Shown here: positions 1 through 5,345 of the stretch, one piece after another | Layout of the letters: each line of letters opens with the position of its first letter | Position numbering within the stretch: position 1 is the first letter of the stretch | Assembly: GCA_046154695.1 (NCBI GenBank) | Contig: JBJXFI010000363.1 | Span: forward strand, 1 to 7,022 | Direction: 5' to 3' | DNA length: 7,022 nt | From: DALYLB01 sp046154695 | GTDB lineage: Bacteria > Acidobacteriota > Blastocatellia > RBC074 | Notes under the pieces: generated by a model | Told to the model about the DNA's origin: nothing | Seen by the model: the letters and a program-made list of their open reading frames with translations, nothing else | Databases searched by the model: none | Made by a program: the position numbers and the translations under genes

Positions 1-906
1 AACGCGCGCGCCGACCCGGCGCGCGCGTTCGGCGTATTGGGGATCGTCCTTTAACAGGTCGCCGTATTCCCTGAGCAGGGCGCCGCATCCCGCGGCGTTG
101 ATGATGATCGCGGCCGTCTCGCTCGAATCGAGGAAGGGATCGAAGGCGTCGATGTTCCTCCGCGCCAGTTGGCGGGCCAGTTCGAGATCGCCCGAATGGG
201 CGTGCAGCGCGCCGCAGCAGACCTGCGCGGCAATATGCGTGTCGCTTGCGCCGTTGACGGCGAGAACCCGTCTGGTCGCCTCGTTCGCGGGTTTGAAGAG
301 GCCCTCCATCACGCAGCCCGTGAAGACCGAGGCCGAACGCGTCGCGGGCGCGGGCGCGGGGGCGCTTGCGGCGGCGGCGCTCCATTCGGAGCGGGTCGTC
401 ATCAGCAGCGAGAGCGCGAAGTCGGCCTTCGGCGAGATGCGGCGCACGAATCCCTTTCGGTACAGATAATTTGTCAGCCGGTTGTCGCGCATCCATCGAG
501 AGAGCGTGAACACGATCCGCAATCGCCCGGGGTAGGGAAATAAATGGCGCAGCGCGAACTTCAGGATCGATTTCTGCGCCGTCGCGCCGTGCCGGGTCTT
601 CTGTTCGAGGATCGTCTCGCGGGCCGATTCGAGCAGGTGGCCGTAATTGACGCCCGCCGGGCAGGCCGTTTCGCAGGCGCGGCAGCCGAGACAGAGGTCG
701 ATGTGGCGCGAGAAGACCGCGGAGGCCGCGTCGAGGCGCCCCTCGGCGACGGCGCGCATCAGATAGATCCGCCCGCGCGGGCTGTCGTTCTCGTTGCCGG
801 TCACCTCATAGGTCGGGCAGACCGGCAGGCAGAGGCCGCAGTGAATGCAGCCGAGCAGTTTCTCGGTTTCGCTTTGGAGCGATGCATGCAGTGTTGAAGT
901 GCTCAT
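1..906 (-). CDS. glcF: Glycolate oxidase iron-sulfur subunit GlcF (C-terminus beyond window)
   Basis: This is the Fe-S subunit of the glycolate oxidase complex, which passes electrons from the flavin subunits towards the quinone pool while glycolate is oxidised to glyoxylate. The 302 visible residues carry two [4Fe-4S] ferredoxin motifs: C20, C23, C26, C30-Pro and C72, C75, C78, C82-Pro. They are followed by the first Cys-rich (CCG-type) domain, with C198, the pair C230-C231 in VCCGALHAHSG, and C274 in NAAGCGALLREYG. An Ala/Pro-rich linker lies at about residues 177-188. The E. coli protein has about 407 residues, so roughly the last quarter, including the second CCG motif, lies outside the window. 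The reading frame is open to position 1. The start is the only usable ATG after the in-frame stop at 915-913. No strong Shine-Dalgarno is seen. It begins 11 bases after the glcE stop, so coupled translation is likely. Other (Fe-S)-binding oxidoreductases such as LutA-like or HdrD-like proteins share the fold, but the GlcE neighbour favours GlcF. Confidence 0.9.
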   Translation of the reverse strand, partial: MSTSTLHASLQSETEKLLGCIHCGLCLPVCPTYEVTGNENDSPRGRIYLMRAVAEGRLDAASAVFSRHIDLCLGCRACETACPAGVNYGHLLESARETILEQKTRHGATAQKSILKFALRHLFPYPGRLRIVFTLSRWMRDNRLTNYLYRKGFVRRISPKADFALSLLMTTRSEWSAAAASAPAPAPATRSASVFTGCVMEGLFKPANEATRRVLAVNGASDTHIAAQVCCGALHAHSGDLELARQLARRNIDAFDPFLDSSETAAIIINAAGCGALLREYGDLLKDDPQYAERARRVGARV

Positions 907-917
907 GAGGATTCAGT

Positions 918-2258
918 TCAGATGCCGGAGACGAATCTGCCCGGGTTGAGCAGGGAGTTTGGATCGAAGCGTTCTTTGAGCGCGCGCATCAGGTCGGCCG
1001 TTCCGCCGACTTCGCCCCAGGCGTCGAGCTGCTGCGAGATCTCGGCCGGCGCGTGCAGGATGACGAGCGCGCCGCCGCGCTCCCGGGCCATGCGGCGAAG
1101 CTCGGCGAGCTTGCGCGGCTGCAGCCGGGTCCTGACCTCGTCGAGCCATCCCCCGCCCGCCAGTATGCGAAGCACGCCGTTGCCCGCGTGGGCGCGGATG
1201 CCCGCTTTCGGCAGCACCCTGTCGGCATCGGCGATCATCGCCGGCAGATCGGCGGGCAGCCCGGTCATACGCAGGCTGAACTCCCAATCCGGGGAGGTCT
1301 CGGTCGTCTCGTACGCGCGCCAGAACGCGAGGGCCTCCGCCTCGCCGAGCGTCGCGCGATCGAGATCCGCGCCAAGCCGGGCGGCCTCCGCGATCTGCGA
1401 GTCGGCCGTCTCGGCTTCGTAAAGAAACCGCAGCGCGAGCGCGAACGGGCGCTGCTCGACGGGCAGCGCCTCGGTCGGCGTGAAAAGCTCCATCGCGGTC
1501 GGCGCGACGTCCGAATCGGTGATGCGAGAAAGCAGCTCGCAGAGCGGCGCGGCCTGATCGGCGTAAAAGACGATCGTCTTTTCGGTCGAGGGCAGGGCGC
1601 GAAGCTTGAAGCTCATCTCCGTGATGACGGCCAGCGTCCCGAAACTTCCGGCGTAGATTTTGCAGAGATCGTACCCGGCGACGTTCTTGACGACCTTTCC
1701 GCCGGCCTTCGTGACGCGGCCGTCGGCGTGCGCGACGGTGATGCCGATCAGCCAGTCCCGCGGCGTGCCGTACGCGCAGCGCATCGTGCCGGCGCTGGCG
1801 GTGGCGACAACCCCGCCGATCGTCATGGCTTCGTCTCCGAATGGATTGAGCGGGATGAACTGCCGGTGCCTCGCGGCCAGCTCGTTGAACGTGCGAAGCC
1901 GGCAGCCGGCCTCGACCGTCGCGGTCAGGTCGGCCGGCTCATATTCGACCACGCGATCGAGCCGTTCGGTCGAGAGGATCAGGTGAAACTGTGTCGGCCG
2001 GTTGCCCATCCCCAGCCACGTGCCCGCGCCTGCGGGAACCACGCGCCAATGCTGATCGGCCGCCATCTTCAGCATCTCGCTCAGCTCTTCGGCGGTATGC
2101 GGGAGCACGACGATTCGCTCCGCTTCGTCCGAGACGCGGAAGCGATCGTCTGAAAATCGCCGCGCCCGGTCCTCGCCGAACATCTCGCGCAGCCGGTGCA
2201 GGATGCTGTCGAGCGAGGCCCGCCGCGCGGCGGCCGTCTCTTCCGGGGAATGGGTCAT
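918..2258 (-). CDS. glcE: Glycolate oxidase FAD-binding subunit GlcE
   Basis: This is an FAD-binding (PCMH/VAO fold) subunit of glycolate oxidase, 446 residues from the chosen start. The FAD domain covers about residues 45-220. It shows PAGAGTWLGMGN (75-86), the NPFGDEAMTIGGVVATASAG stretch (138-157), TPRDWLIGITVAHADG (165-180) and the GlcE hallmark GGKVVKNVAGYDL (186-198) followed by GSFGTLAVITE. The C-terminus ends with FDPNSLLNPGRF (431-442), the closing motif of the GlcD/GlcE family. E. coli GlcE has about 350 residues and GlcD about 499, so this protein is intermediate, but the VKNVAGYDL signature favours GlcE. The reading frame stays open upstream to 2414, but those 52 extra residues do not look like the family and overlap iscU. 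The ATG at 2258 is therefore preferred. Upstream bases hold only a weak purine-rich ribosome site. No glcD lies in the window; it may be downstream of glcF or elsewhere. Confidence 0.88.
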   Translation of the reverse strand: MTHSPEETAAARRASLDSILHRLREMFGEDRARRFSDDRFRVSDEAERIVVLPHTAEELSEMLKMAADQHWRVVPAGAGTWLGMGNRPTQFHLILSTERLDRVVEYEPADLTATVEAGCRLRTFNELAARHRQFIPLNPFGDEAMTIGGVVATASAGTMRCAYGTPRDWLIGITVAHADGRVTKAGGKVVKNVAGYDLCKIYAGSFGTLAVITEMSFKLRALPSTEKTIVFYADQAAPLCELLSRITDSDVAPTAMELFTPTEALPVEQRPFALALRFLYEAETADSQIAEAARLGADLDRATLGEAEALAFWRAYETTETSPDWEFSLRMTGLPADLPAMIADADRVLPKAGIRAHAGNGVLRILAGGGWLDEVRTRLQPRKLAELRRMARERGGALVILHAPAEISQQLDAWGEVGGTADLMRALKERFDPNSLLNPGRFVSGI

Positions 2259-2304
2259 AGTCGCTTTCGGTTCGTCGTTTTCGTTTGGGAAAAAGGAGAA
2301 GGAT

Positions 2305-2673
2305 TTATACCACGCCGCGTTCGATTTCGGCGAGGGCGGCGCGCAAGGCGTCGATGGCGAGAATCGAGCAATGCTCCTTGTTCCGGGGCAGCCGTTCGAG
2401 CGCGGCCGTGACATCGCGCGGAGTCAGTGCGCGGGCCTCCGCGAGCGTCAGGCCGGTGAGCATCTCGGTCAGCGCCGAGCCCGCCGCGATGCTCGGCGGG
2501 CATCCCCGCGCCTGAAAGGCCGCCGCCGCGATGCGATCGCCCTCGACCCGCAGATAAAGATGCAGCAGGTCGCCGCAGACCGGATTGGTTGCCTCGCCTT
2601 GCGCCGTCGCCCCGCTCATCTCGCCGGCGTTGCGTGGATTTTCCAGATGTTCGAGGACCTTTGCGCTGTACAT
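2305..2673 (-). CDS. iscU: Fe-S cluster assembly scaffold IscU/NifU-N family
   Basis: This 122-residue protein is a scaffold on which sulfur from the cysteine desulfurase and iron are assembled into [2Fe-2S] clusters. The three ligand cysteines are present: C33 in NPVCGD (with the conserved D35), C58 in ARGCPPSIAAGS, and C102 in EHCSILA, preceded by H101. Spacing and length match E. coli IscU (128 residues; C37, D39, C63, H105, C106). Two features differ from the classical protein. The second motif reads GCPPSIAAGS rather than GCGSAIASSS. The HscA-recognition segment just before His-Cys is LPRNK (95-99) rather than LPPVK. The extra insertion typical of SufU is absent. It is codirectional with and downstream of iscS, across a gap of 107 bases that holds two palindromes, and 46 bases precede glcE. 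The ATG at 2673 is the natural family start, although no good Shine-Dalgarno precedes it. The N-terminal domain of a NifU-like protein is the alternative name. Confidence 0.92.
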   Translation of the reverse strand: MYSAKVLEHLENPRNAGEMSGATAQGEATNPVCGDLLHLYLRVEGDRIAAAAFQARGCPPSIAAGSALTEMLTGLTLAEARALTPRDVTAALERLPRNKEHCSILAIDALRAALAEIERGVV

Positions 2674-2712
2674 AAGAATTTATGGGTATGGATTTTCTGA
2701 AGCTAACGGATT

Positions 2713-2730
2713 TTGTGGTTGTAATCACAA
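2713..2730. promoter_or_regulatory. CRP/FNR-like 18-bp operator candidate upstream of iscU
   Basis: The minus strand reads TTGTGATTACAACCACAA. It is an imperfect palindrome of two 8-base arms around a 2-base centre, with a single G/T mismatch. It matches the CRP-type consensus TGTGA-N6-TCACA at 9 of 10 defined bases (CCACA replaces TCACA). It lies 40 bases upstream of the iscU start, between iscS and iscU, in the most AT-rich stretch of the window. A regulator of the CRP/FNR superfamily is an inference; no such regulator gene is in the window. Confidence 0.35.
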
Positions 2731-2745
2731 TTTTTCAACACCGAT

Positions 2746-2775
2746 GTAGGGGCAGGCCCCCGTGCCTGCCCCTAC
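2746..2775. repeat. REP-like palindrome, perfect 12-bp arms
   Basis: The arm GTAGGGGCAGGC (2746-2757) and its exact reverse complement GCCTGCCCCTAC (2764-2775) enclose the six-base loop CCCCGT. The hairpin starts five bases past the iscS stop codon, inside the iscS-iscU gap. No T-tract follows on either strand, so it is not a classical intrinsic terminator. Palindromes opening with GTAGGGGC and closing with GCCCCTAC occur as dispersed intergenic repeats in many bacterial genomes (from memory, not a search). A dispersed REP/MITE-like element is the likeliest reading. In the transcript it would form a very stable hairpin, which could protect iscS mRNA or set the iscS:iscU ratio. Confidence 0.75.
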
Positions 2776-2780
2776 TGGCG

Positions 2781-3992
2781 TTATGAATGATTCTGCGCAT
2801 GCGCAATCCCCTTTTTCGCCGAGGGCGAGAGGCGGCGGAGTTTTTCGACGACGGCGGGGAGCGTTTCGAGGACGGCCTCGATCTCCTCGCGCGTGTTGTC
2901 CTTGCCGATGCTGAAGCGCAGGGAGCCATAGCCGGAGTCGGTGGAGAGGCCGATGGCGACCAGCACGTGCGAGGGTTCGATGGAGCCGGAGGCGCACGCG
3001 GAGCCGGTCGAGACGGCGATTCCCTTGAGATCGAGAGAGATCTGCAGCCCCTCGCCCTCGACGCGCGCGAAGTTGAGATTGGCGATGTTCGGGACGCGCC
3101 GGTCGGGGTCGCCATTGCGCGAGATCTCCGGGATGCGCTTGAAAAGCTCCAGCTCCAGATGGTCGCGAAGCTCGCGCGCATGGGCCATCCGATCGGCCAG
3201 ATGCAGGCGCGCAAGCTCGGCGGTCTTCCCGAGGCCGACGATCAGGGGAACGCTCTCGGTGCCGGCGCGGCGGTCGCGCTCGTGGTGGCCGCCGTGCATC
3301 TCGGCGCTCAGGCGCACGCCGCGGCGCACATACAGGACGCCGATTCCCTTCGGCCCGTGCAGCTTGTGCGCCGTGAAGGTGAGCAGATCGACGCCGAGCG
3401 ATTTCACGTCGACGGGGATCTTGCCGACGGCCTGCACGGCGTCCGTGTGCAGGTGCAGGTGTTTCTGGCCCGCGGCGCGGCGTTCGCGGACGAGCTGTCC
3501 GATCTCGCCGACGGGCTGGATCGTGCCGAGCTCATTGTTCGCGAGCATCACCGTGATCAGGACGGTCTCGTCGGTCAACGCGGCGCGCACATCCTCCACG
3601 CGCACGATCCCCTCGCGATGGACGGGCAGATACGTCACACGGCGGCCGCGCTTTTCGAGGTGCGCGCAGGAGGCCAGCACCGCCGGATGCTCGATCCGCG
3701 AGGTGATGATGTGGCCTCCCTTCGCGGCGTGGGCCTCGGCGATCCCCTTGATCGCGAGGTTGTCCGATTCGGTGCCGCCCGAAAGGAAGGTGATCTCGGG
3801 CGGCTGCGCGCCGATCAATGCCGCGACGCGGCCGCGCGCCTCCTCGATCGCCTGCCTGGCGCGCTGTCCCCACTGATGCGTGCTCGATGCGTTGCCGAAC
3901 CCCTCGGTGAACCAGGGAAGCATCGCCTGCACGACTTCGTCATCCACGCGGGTCGACGCGCTGTTGTCGAGATAGATTCTTGTCTGTGCCAT
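2781..3992 (-). CDS. iscS: Cysteine desulfurase IscS/NifS
   Basis: This is a PLP-dependent class V aminotransferase-fold enzyme that converts L-cysteine to L-alanine, leaving a persulfide on its active-site cysteine for Fe-S assembly. The 403-residue length is close to E. coli IscS (404). Visible landmarks are YLDNSAST (7-14), the PLP-stacking histidine H102 in SRIEHPA, ANNELGTIQP (151-160), HTDAVQAVGK (182-191) with D184 and Q187, the Schiff-base lysine K210 in TAHKLHGPKG, RRAGTES (241-247), and the catalytic cysteine C333 in STGSACASGSIEPSHVL. The variant HGGHHERDRRAGTE replaces the common GGGQE-type stretch but is of a kind seen in NifS-like enzymes. The frame is open upstream to 4112, but the extra 40 residues are unlike the family, and MAQTRIYLDNSAST is the conserved N-terminus. 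It leads the minus-strand run into iscU, glcE and glcF. No iscR, iscA, hscA, hscB or fdx gene is adjacent. Confidence 0.95.
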   Translation of the reverse strand: MAQTRIYLDNSASTRVDDEVVQAMLPWFTEGFGNASSTHQWGQRARQAIEEARGRVAALIGAQPPEITFLSGGTESDNLAIKGIAEAHAAKGGHIITSRIEHPAVLASCAHLEKRGRRVTYLPVHREGIVRVEDVRAALTDETVLITVMLANNELGTIQPVGEIGQLVRERRAAGQKHLHLHTDAVQAVGKIPVDVKSLGVDLLTFTAHKLHGPKGIGVLYVRRGVRLSAEMHGGHHERDRRAGTESVPLIVGLGKTAELARLHLADRMAHARELRDHLELELFKRIPEISRNGDPDRRVPNIANLNFARVEGEGLQISLDLKGIAVSTGSACASGSIEPSHVLVAIGLSTDSGYGSLRFSIGKDNTREEIEAVLETLPAVVEKLRRLSPSAKKGIAHAQNHS

Positions 3993-4001
3993 AACCCCTA
4001 C

Positions 4002-4030
4002 AGCATACCCTATCCCGCTGCTTGTGTTGA
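4002..4030 (-). promoter_or_regulatory. Weak sigma70-like promoter candidate for iscS
   Basis: On the minus strand a TCAACA box (4030-4025) and a TATGCT box (4007-4002) are separated by 17 bases. Each matches four of six consensus positions. The -10 box ends only nine bases before the iscS ATG, so the transcript leader would be almost absent. This weakens the call or implies leaderless translation. Only AGGGG, too close to the ATG, could serve as a ribosome site. Confidence 0.2.
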
Positions 4031-4050
4031 GTCCGGCATTAGTGTAGAAA
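4022..4050 (+). promoter_or_regulatory. Weak promoter candidate for the exported-protein gene
   Basis: A TTGTGT box (4022-4027) and a TAGAAA box (4045-4050) are separated by 17 bases, about 65 bases upstream of the start codon at 4115. Matches to the sigma70 consensus are partial (three and four of six). The -35 box would overlap that of the candidate divergent iscS promoter. The region between the two genes must hold divergent start signals, but these exact boxes are uncertain. Confidence 0.22.
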
Positions 4051-4100
4051 GTTAGAACCCCTTGTTGAAAACCACTCCCCCTGAAGACAGATGAATCCGC

Positions 4101-4109
4101 AGAAGGAGG
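4101..4109 (+). promoter_or_regulatory. Strong Shine-Dalgarno deciding the start of the exported protein
   Basis: AGAAGGAGG lies five bases before the ATG at 4115. It is the clearest ribosome binding site in the window. Because it falls after the in-frame ATG at 4091, it selects 4115 as the true start and restores a typical signal peptide N-terminus (MKVSFPRL). Confidence 0.85.
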
Positions 4110-4114
4110 CAATT

Positions 4115-5218
4115 ATGAAGGTGAGTTTTCCACGTCTGGTGGTGGTGATGGGATTGTTGCTTGCGGTGTCGGCGATCGGCGGCACGGCGCAGACGACGCG
4201 CAAGCGTCCGACGATCAACACCAACACGCCGGCATCGTATCAATACGCTTATCAGCACGGGTATCGCGCCGGTTACGAGGATGGTTTCGTCAAGGGCAAG
4301 GCCGATTTCAATGAGGCCCGGGATCGCGAGATCGAGATGAGCGATTCGTACAAGCGCGCGGATCGGGGCTATCAGCCCGGTCACGGGACGCGCCCCGAGT
4401 ACCAGGAAGGGTATCGCATCGGATTCGAGATCGGATACAACGACGGCTATTTTGGCCGGTCCTTCACATCCGCGCAGCCCGCGAATCTGGGCAAGATCGT
4501 GGTGGCGGCGATCAATTCGGACAACGCCGCGGCCGCGCCTCCGCCGCGCGGCGAGGTTGCGGAGCGGCCCGCGCCCCCGCCCCCCGTGCCCGCGGCCGAT
4601 GAGCGCGTCATCGCGACGCCGCGCCCCCGGACGAATGACGCCGGAAGCGAGTCGGGCGGCGGCCGCGCCCGATCGTCGCGCGGCGAGATCGTGGTTCGCG
4701 ACGGCATCCAGATGAAGCTCCGGCTGACCTCCGAGATCAACACGAAGACGAACAAGGAGGGCGACAAGTTCACTGCCCTCGTCCTCGACCCGACCGAGTA
4801 CGCCGATGCCCAGATCGTCGGCCATATCGCGAAGCTCAACAGATCCGGCAAGGCGACCGGCAAGACCGAACTGGCGCTGGTCTTCGACACGATTCAGACG
4901 CGGGACGGACGCACGGGCCGGTTCGCCGCCCAGGTCGAGCGCGTCTATGAGAGCGAAAACGTCAAGTCCGTGGACGAGGAGGGCAATGTCGAAAGCGGCA
5001 GCCGCACGAAGGATACGGCCACGCGAAGCGCCGGCGGCGCCGTCCTCGGCGCGATCATCGGCGGCATCGCAGGCGGCGGCAAGGGCGCCGCGATCGGCGC
5101 CGCGATCGGCGCGGGCGCGGGCGCGGGCTCCGTCTTCATTCAGGGCGGAAAAGACCTGATTCTCAGCCCCGGAACCGAGATGCTGATCCGCACGGCCGCG
5201 CCGGCAAGGGAACCATAA
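4115..5218 (+). CDS. Exported YxxG-repeat / glycine-zipper protein of unknown function
   Basis: The function is not recognised. The 367-residue protein begins with a Sec signal peptide: basic start, hydrophobic core about 8-22, likely cleavage after GGTA near residue 25. Two related Tyr/Gly-rich repeats follow, at 42-65 (YAYQHGYRAGYEDGFVKGKADF) and 96-117 (YQEGYRIGFEIGYNDGYFGR), with acidic and basic residues between them. Residues about 138-190 form a disordered linker rich in Ala, Pro and Arg. Residues about 191-278 look like a beta-rich domain (MKLRLTSEIN, GDKFTALVLDPTEY, IVGHIAKLNRSG, TELALVFDTIQ) that resembles, by eye only, the TrbI/VirB10 C-terminal style. A glycine zipper at about 307-338 (repeated small residues, GAIIGGIAGGG then AAIGAAIGAGAGAG) is followed by a final strand, ILSPGTEMLIRT. 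The protein is probably periplasmic or associated with the outer membrane or envelope. Similar zipper-plus-beta architectures are, to my recollection, common in Acidobacteriota. It diverges from iscS, and the next gene lies 127 bases downstream. Confidence 0.82.
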   Translation: MKVSFPRLVVVMGLLLAVSAIGGTAQTTRKRPTINTNTPASYQYAYQHGYRAGYEDGFVKGKADFNEARDREIEMSDSYKRADRGYQPGHGTRPEYQEGYRIGFEIGYNDGYFGRSFTSAQPANLGKIVVAAINSDNAAAAPPPRGEVAERPAPPPPVPAADERVIATPRPRTNDAGSESGGGRARSSRGEIVVRDGIQMKLRLTSEINTKTNKEGDKFTALVLDPTEYADAQIVGHIAKLNRSGKATGKTELALVFDTIQTRDGRTGRFAAQVERVYESENVKSVDEEGNVESGSRTKDTATRSAGGAVLGAIIGGIAGGGKGAAIGAAIGAGAGAGSVFIQGGKDLILSPGTEMLIRTAAPAREP

Positions 5219-5224
5219 TCAGTC

Positions 5225-5342
5225 GCCGGTTGCCGGTTGCCGGTTCGCTGTCCACTGGGCTCGGTTCCACTCAACCGGCAACCGGCAACCATCAATCATC
5301 AACCGGCAACCATCAATCATCAACCTGCAACCGACTACCTCC
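5225..5342. repeat. Heptanucleotide repeat array with 18-bp inverted repeat
   Basis: Three tandem copies of GCCGGTT (5225-5245) are followed by 27 unrelated bases. From 5273 there is a run of ten heptads in strict 7-base register: AACCGGC, AACCGGC, AACCATC, AATCATC, AACCGGC, AACCATC, AATCATC, AACCTGC, AACCGAC, TACCTCC. Within it a 21-base unit of three heptads is exactly duplicated (5280-5300 and 5301-5321), with a decaying third copy. The segment 5228-5245 is the perfect 18-base reverse complement of 5273-5290, so a long stem with a 27-base loop can form. There is no T-tract, so it is not a standard terminator. The array ends three bases before the downstream ATG. Short heptad arrays of this kind are known as STRR-type repeats in cyanobacteria; the family here is unassigned. 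Confidence 0.85.
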
Positions 5343-5345
5343 CCA

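Noticed and set aside
1053..2153. Plus-strand open frame of 366 codons opposite glcE
   Set aside because: It is the antisense shadow of a confidently identified FAD-binding subunit; its composition is low-complexity Arg/Gly/Ala and no start signal is visible.
2746..2775. Intrinsic terminator after iscS
   Set aside because: The stem is strong, but no T-rich tract follows on either strand, so a dispersed palindromic repeat is the better reading.
2794..2805. 12-bp palindrome TGCGCATGCGCA near the 3' end of iscS
   Set aside because: It is fully inside the coding region, short, and easily produced by GC-rich codons for Ala-His-Ala; nothing else supports a function.
2787..4055. Long plus-strand open frame of 422 codons opposite iscS
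   Set aside because: It is exactly antisense to iscS, which carries all catalytic motifs. The translation is rich in Ala, Arg, Gly and Asp with no recognisable domain, as expected from the mirror frame of a GC-rich gene.
3993..4112. N-terminal extension of the cysteine desulfurase to position 4112
   Set aside because: The added residues are unlike the family and overlap the divergent gene's leader; the conserved N-terminus begins at MAQTRIYLDNSAST.
4091..4114. Earlier ATG for the exported protein
   Set aside because: The strong Shine-Dalgarno lies after this ATG and is ideally spaced for the ATG at 4115, which also gives a proper signal peptide.
5107..5130. Tandem GCGCGG-type low-complexity tract
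   Set aside because: It simply encodes the alternating Gly/Ala of the glycine zipper, so it is explained by the protein.
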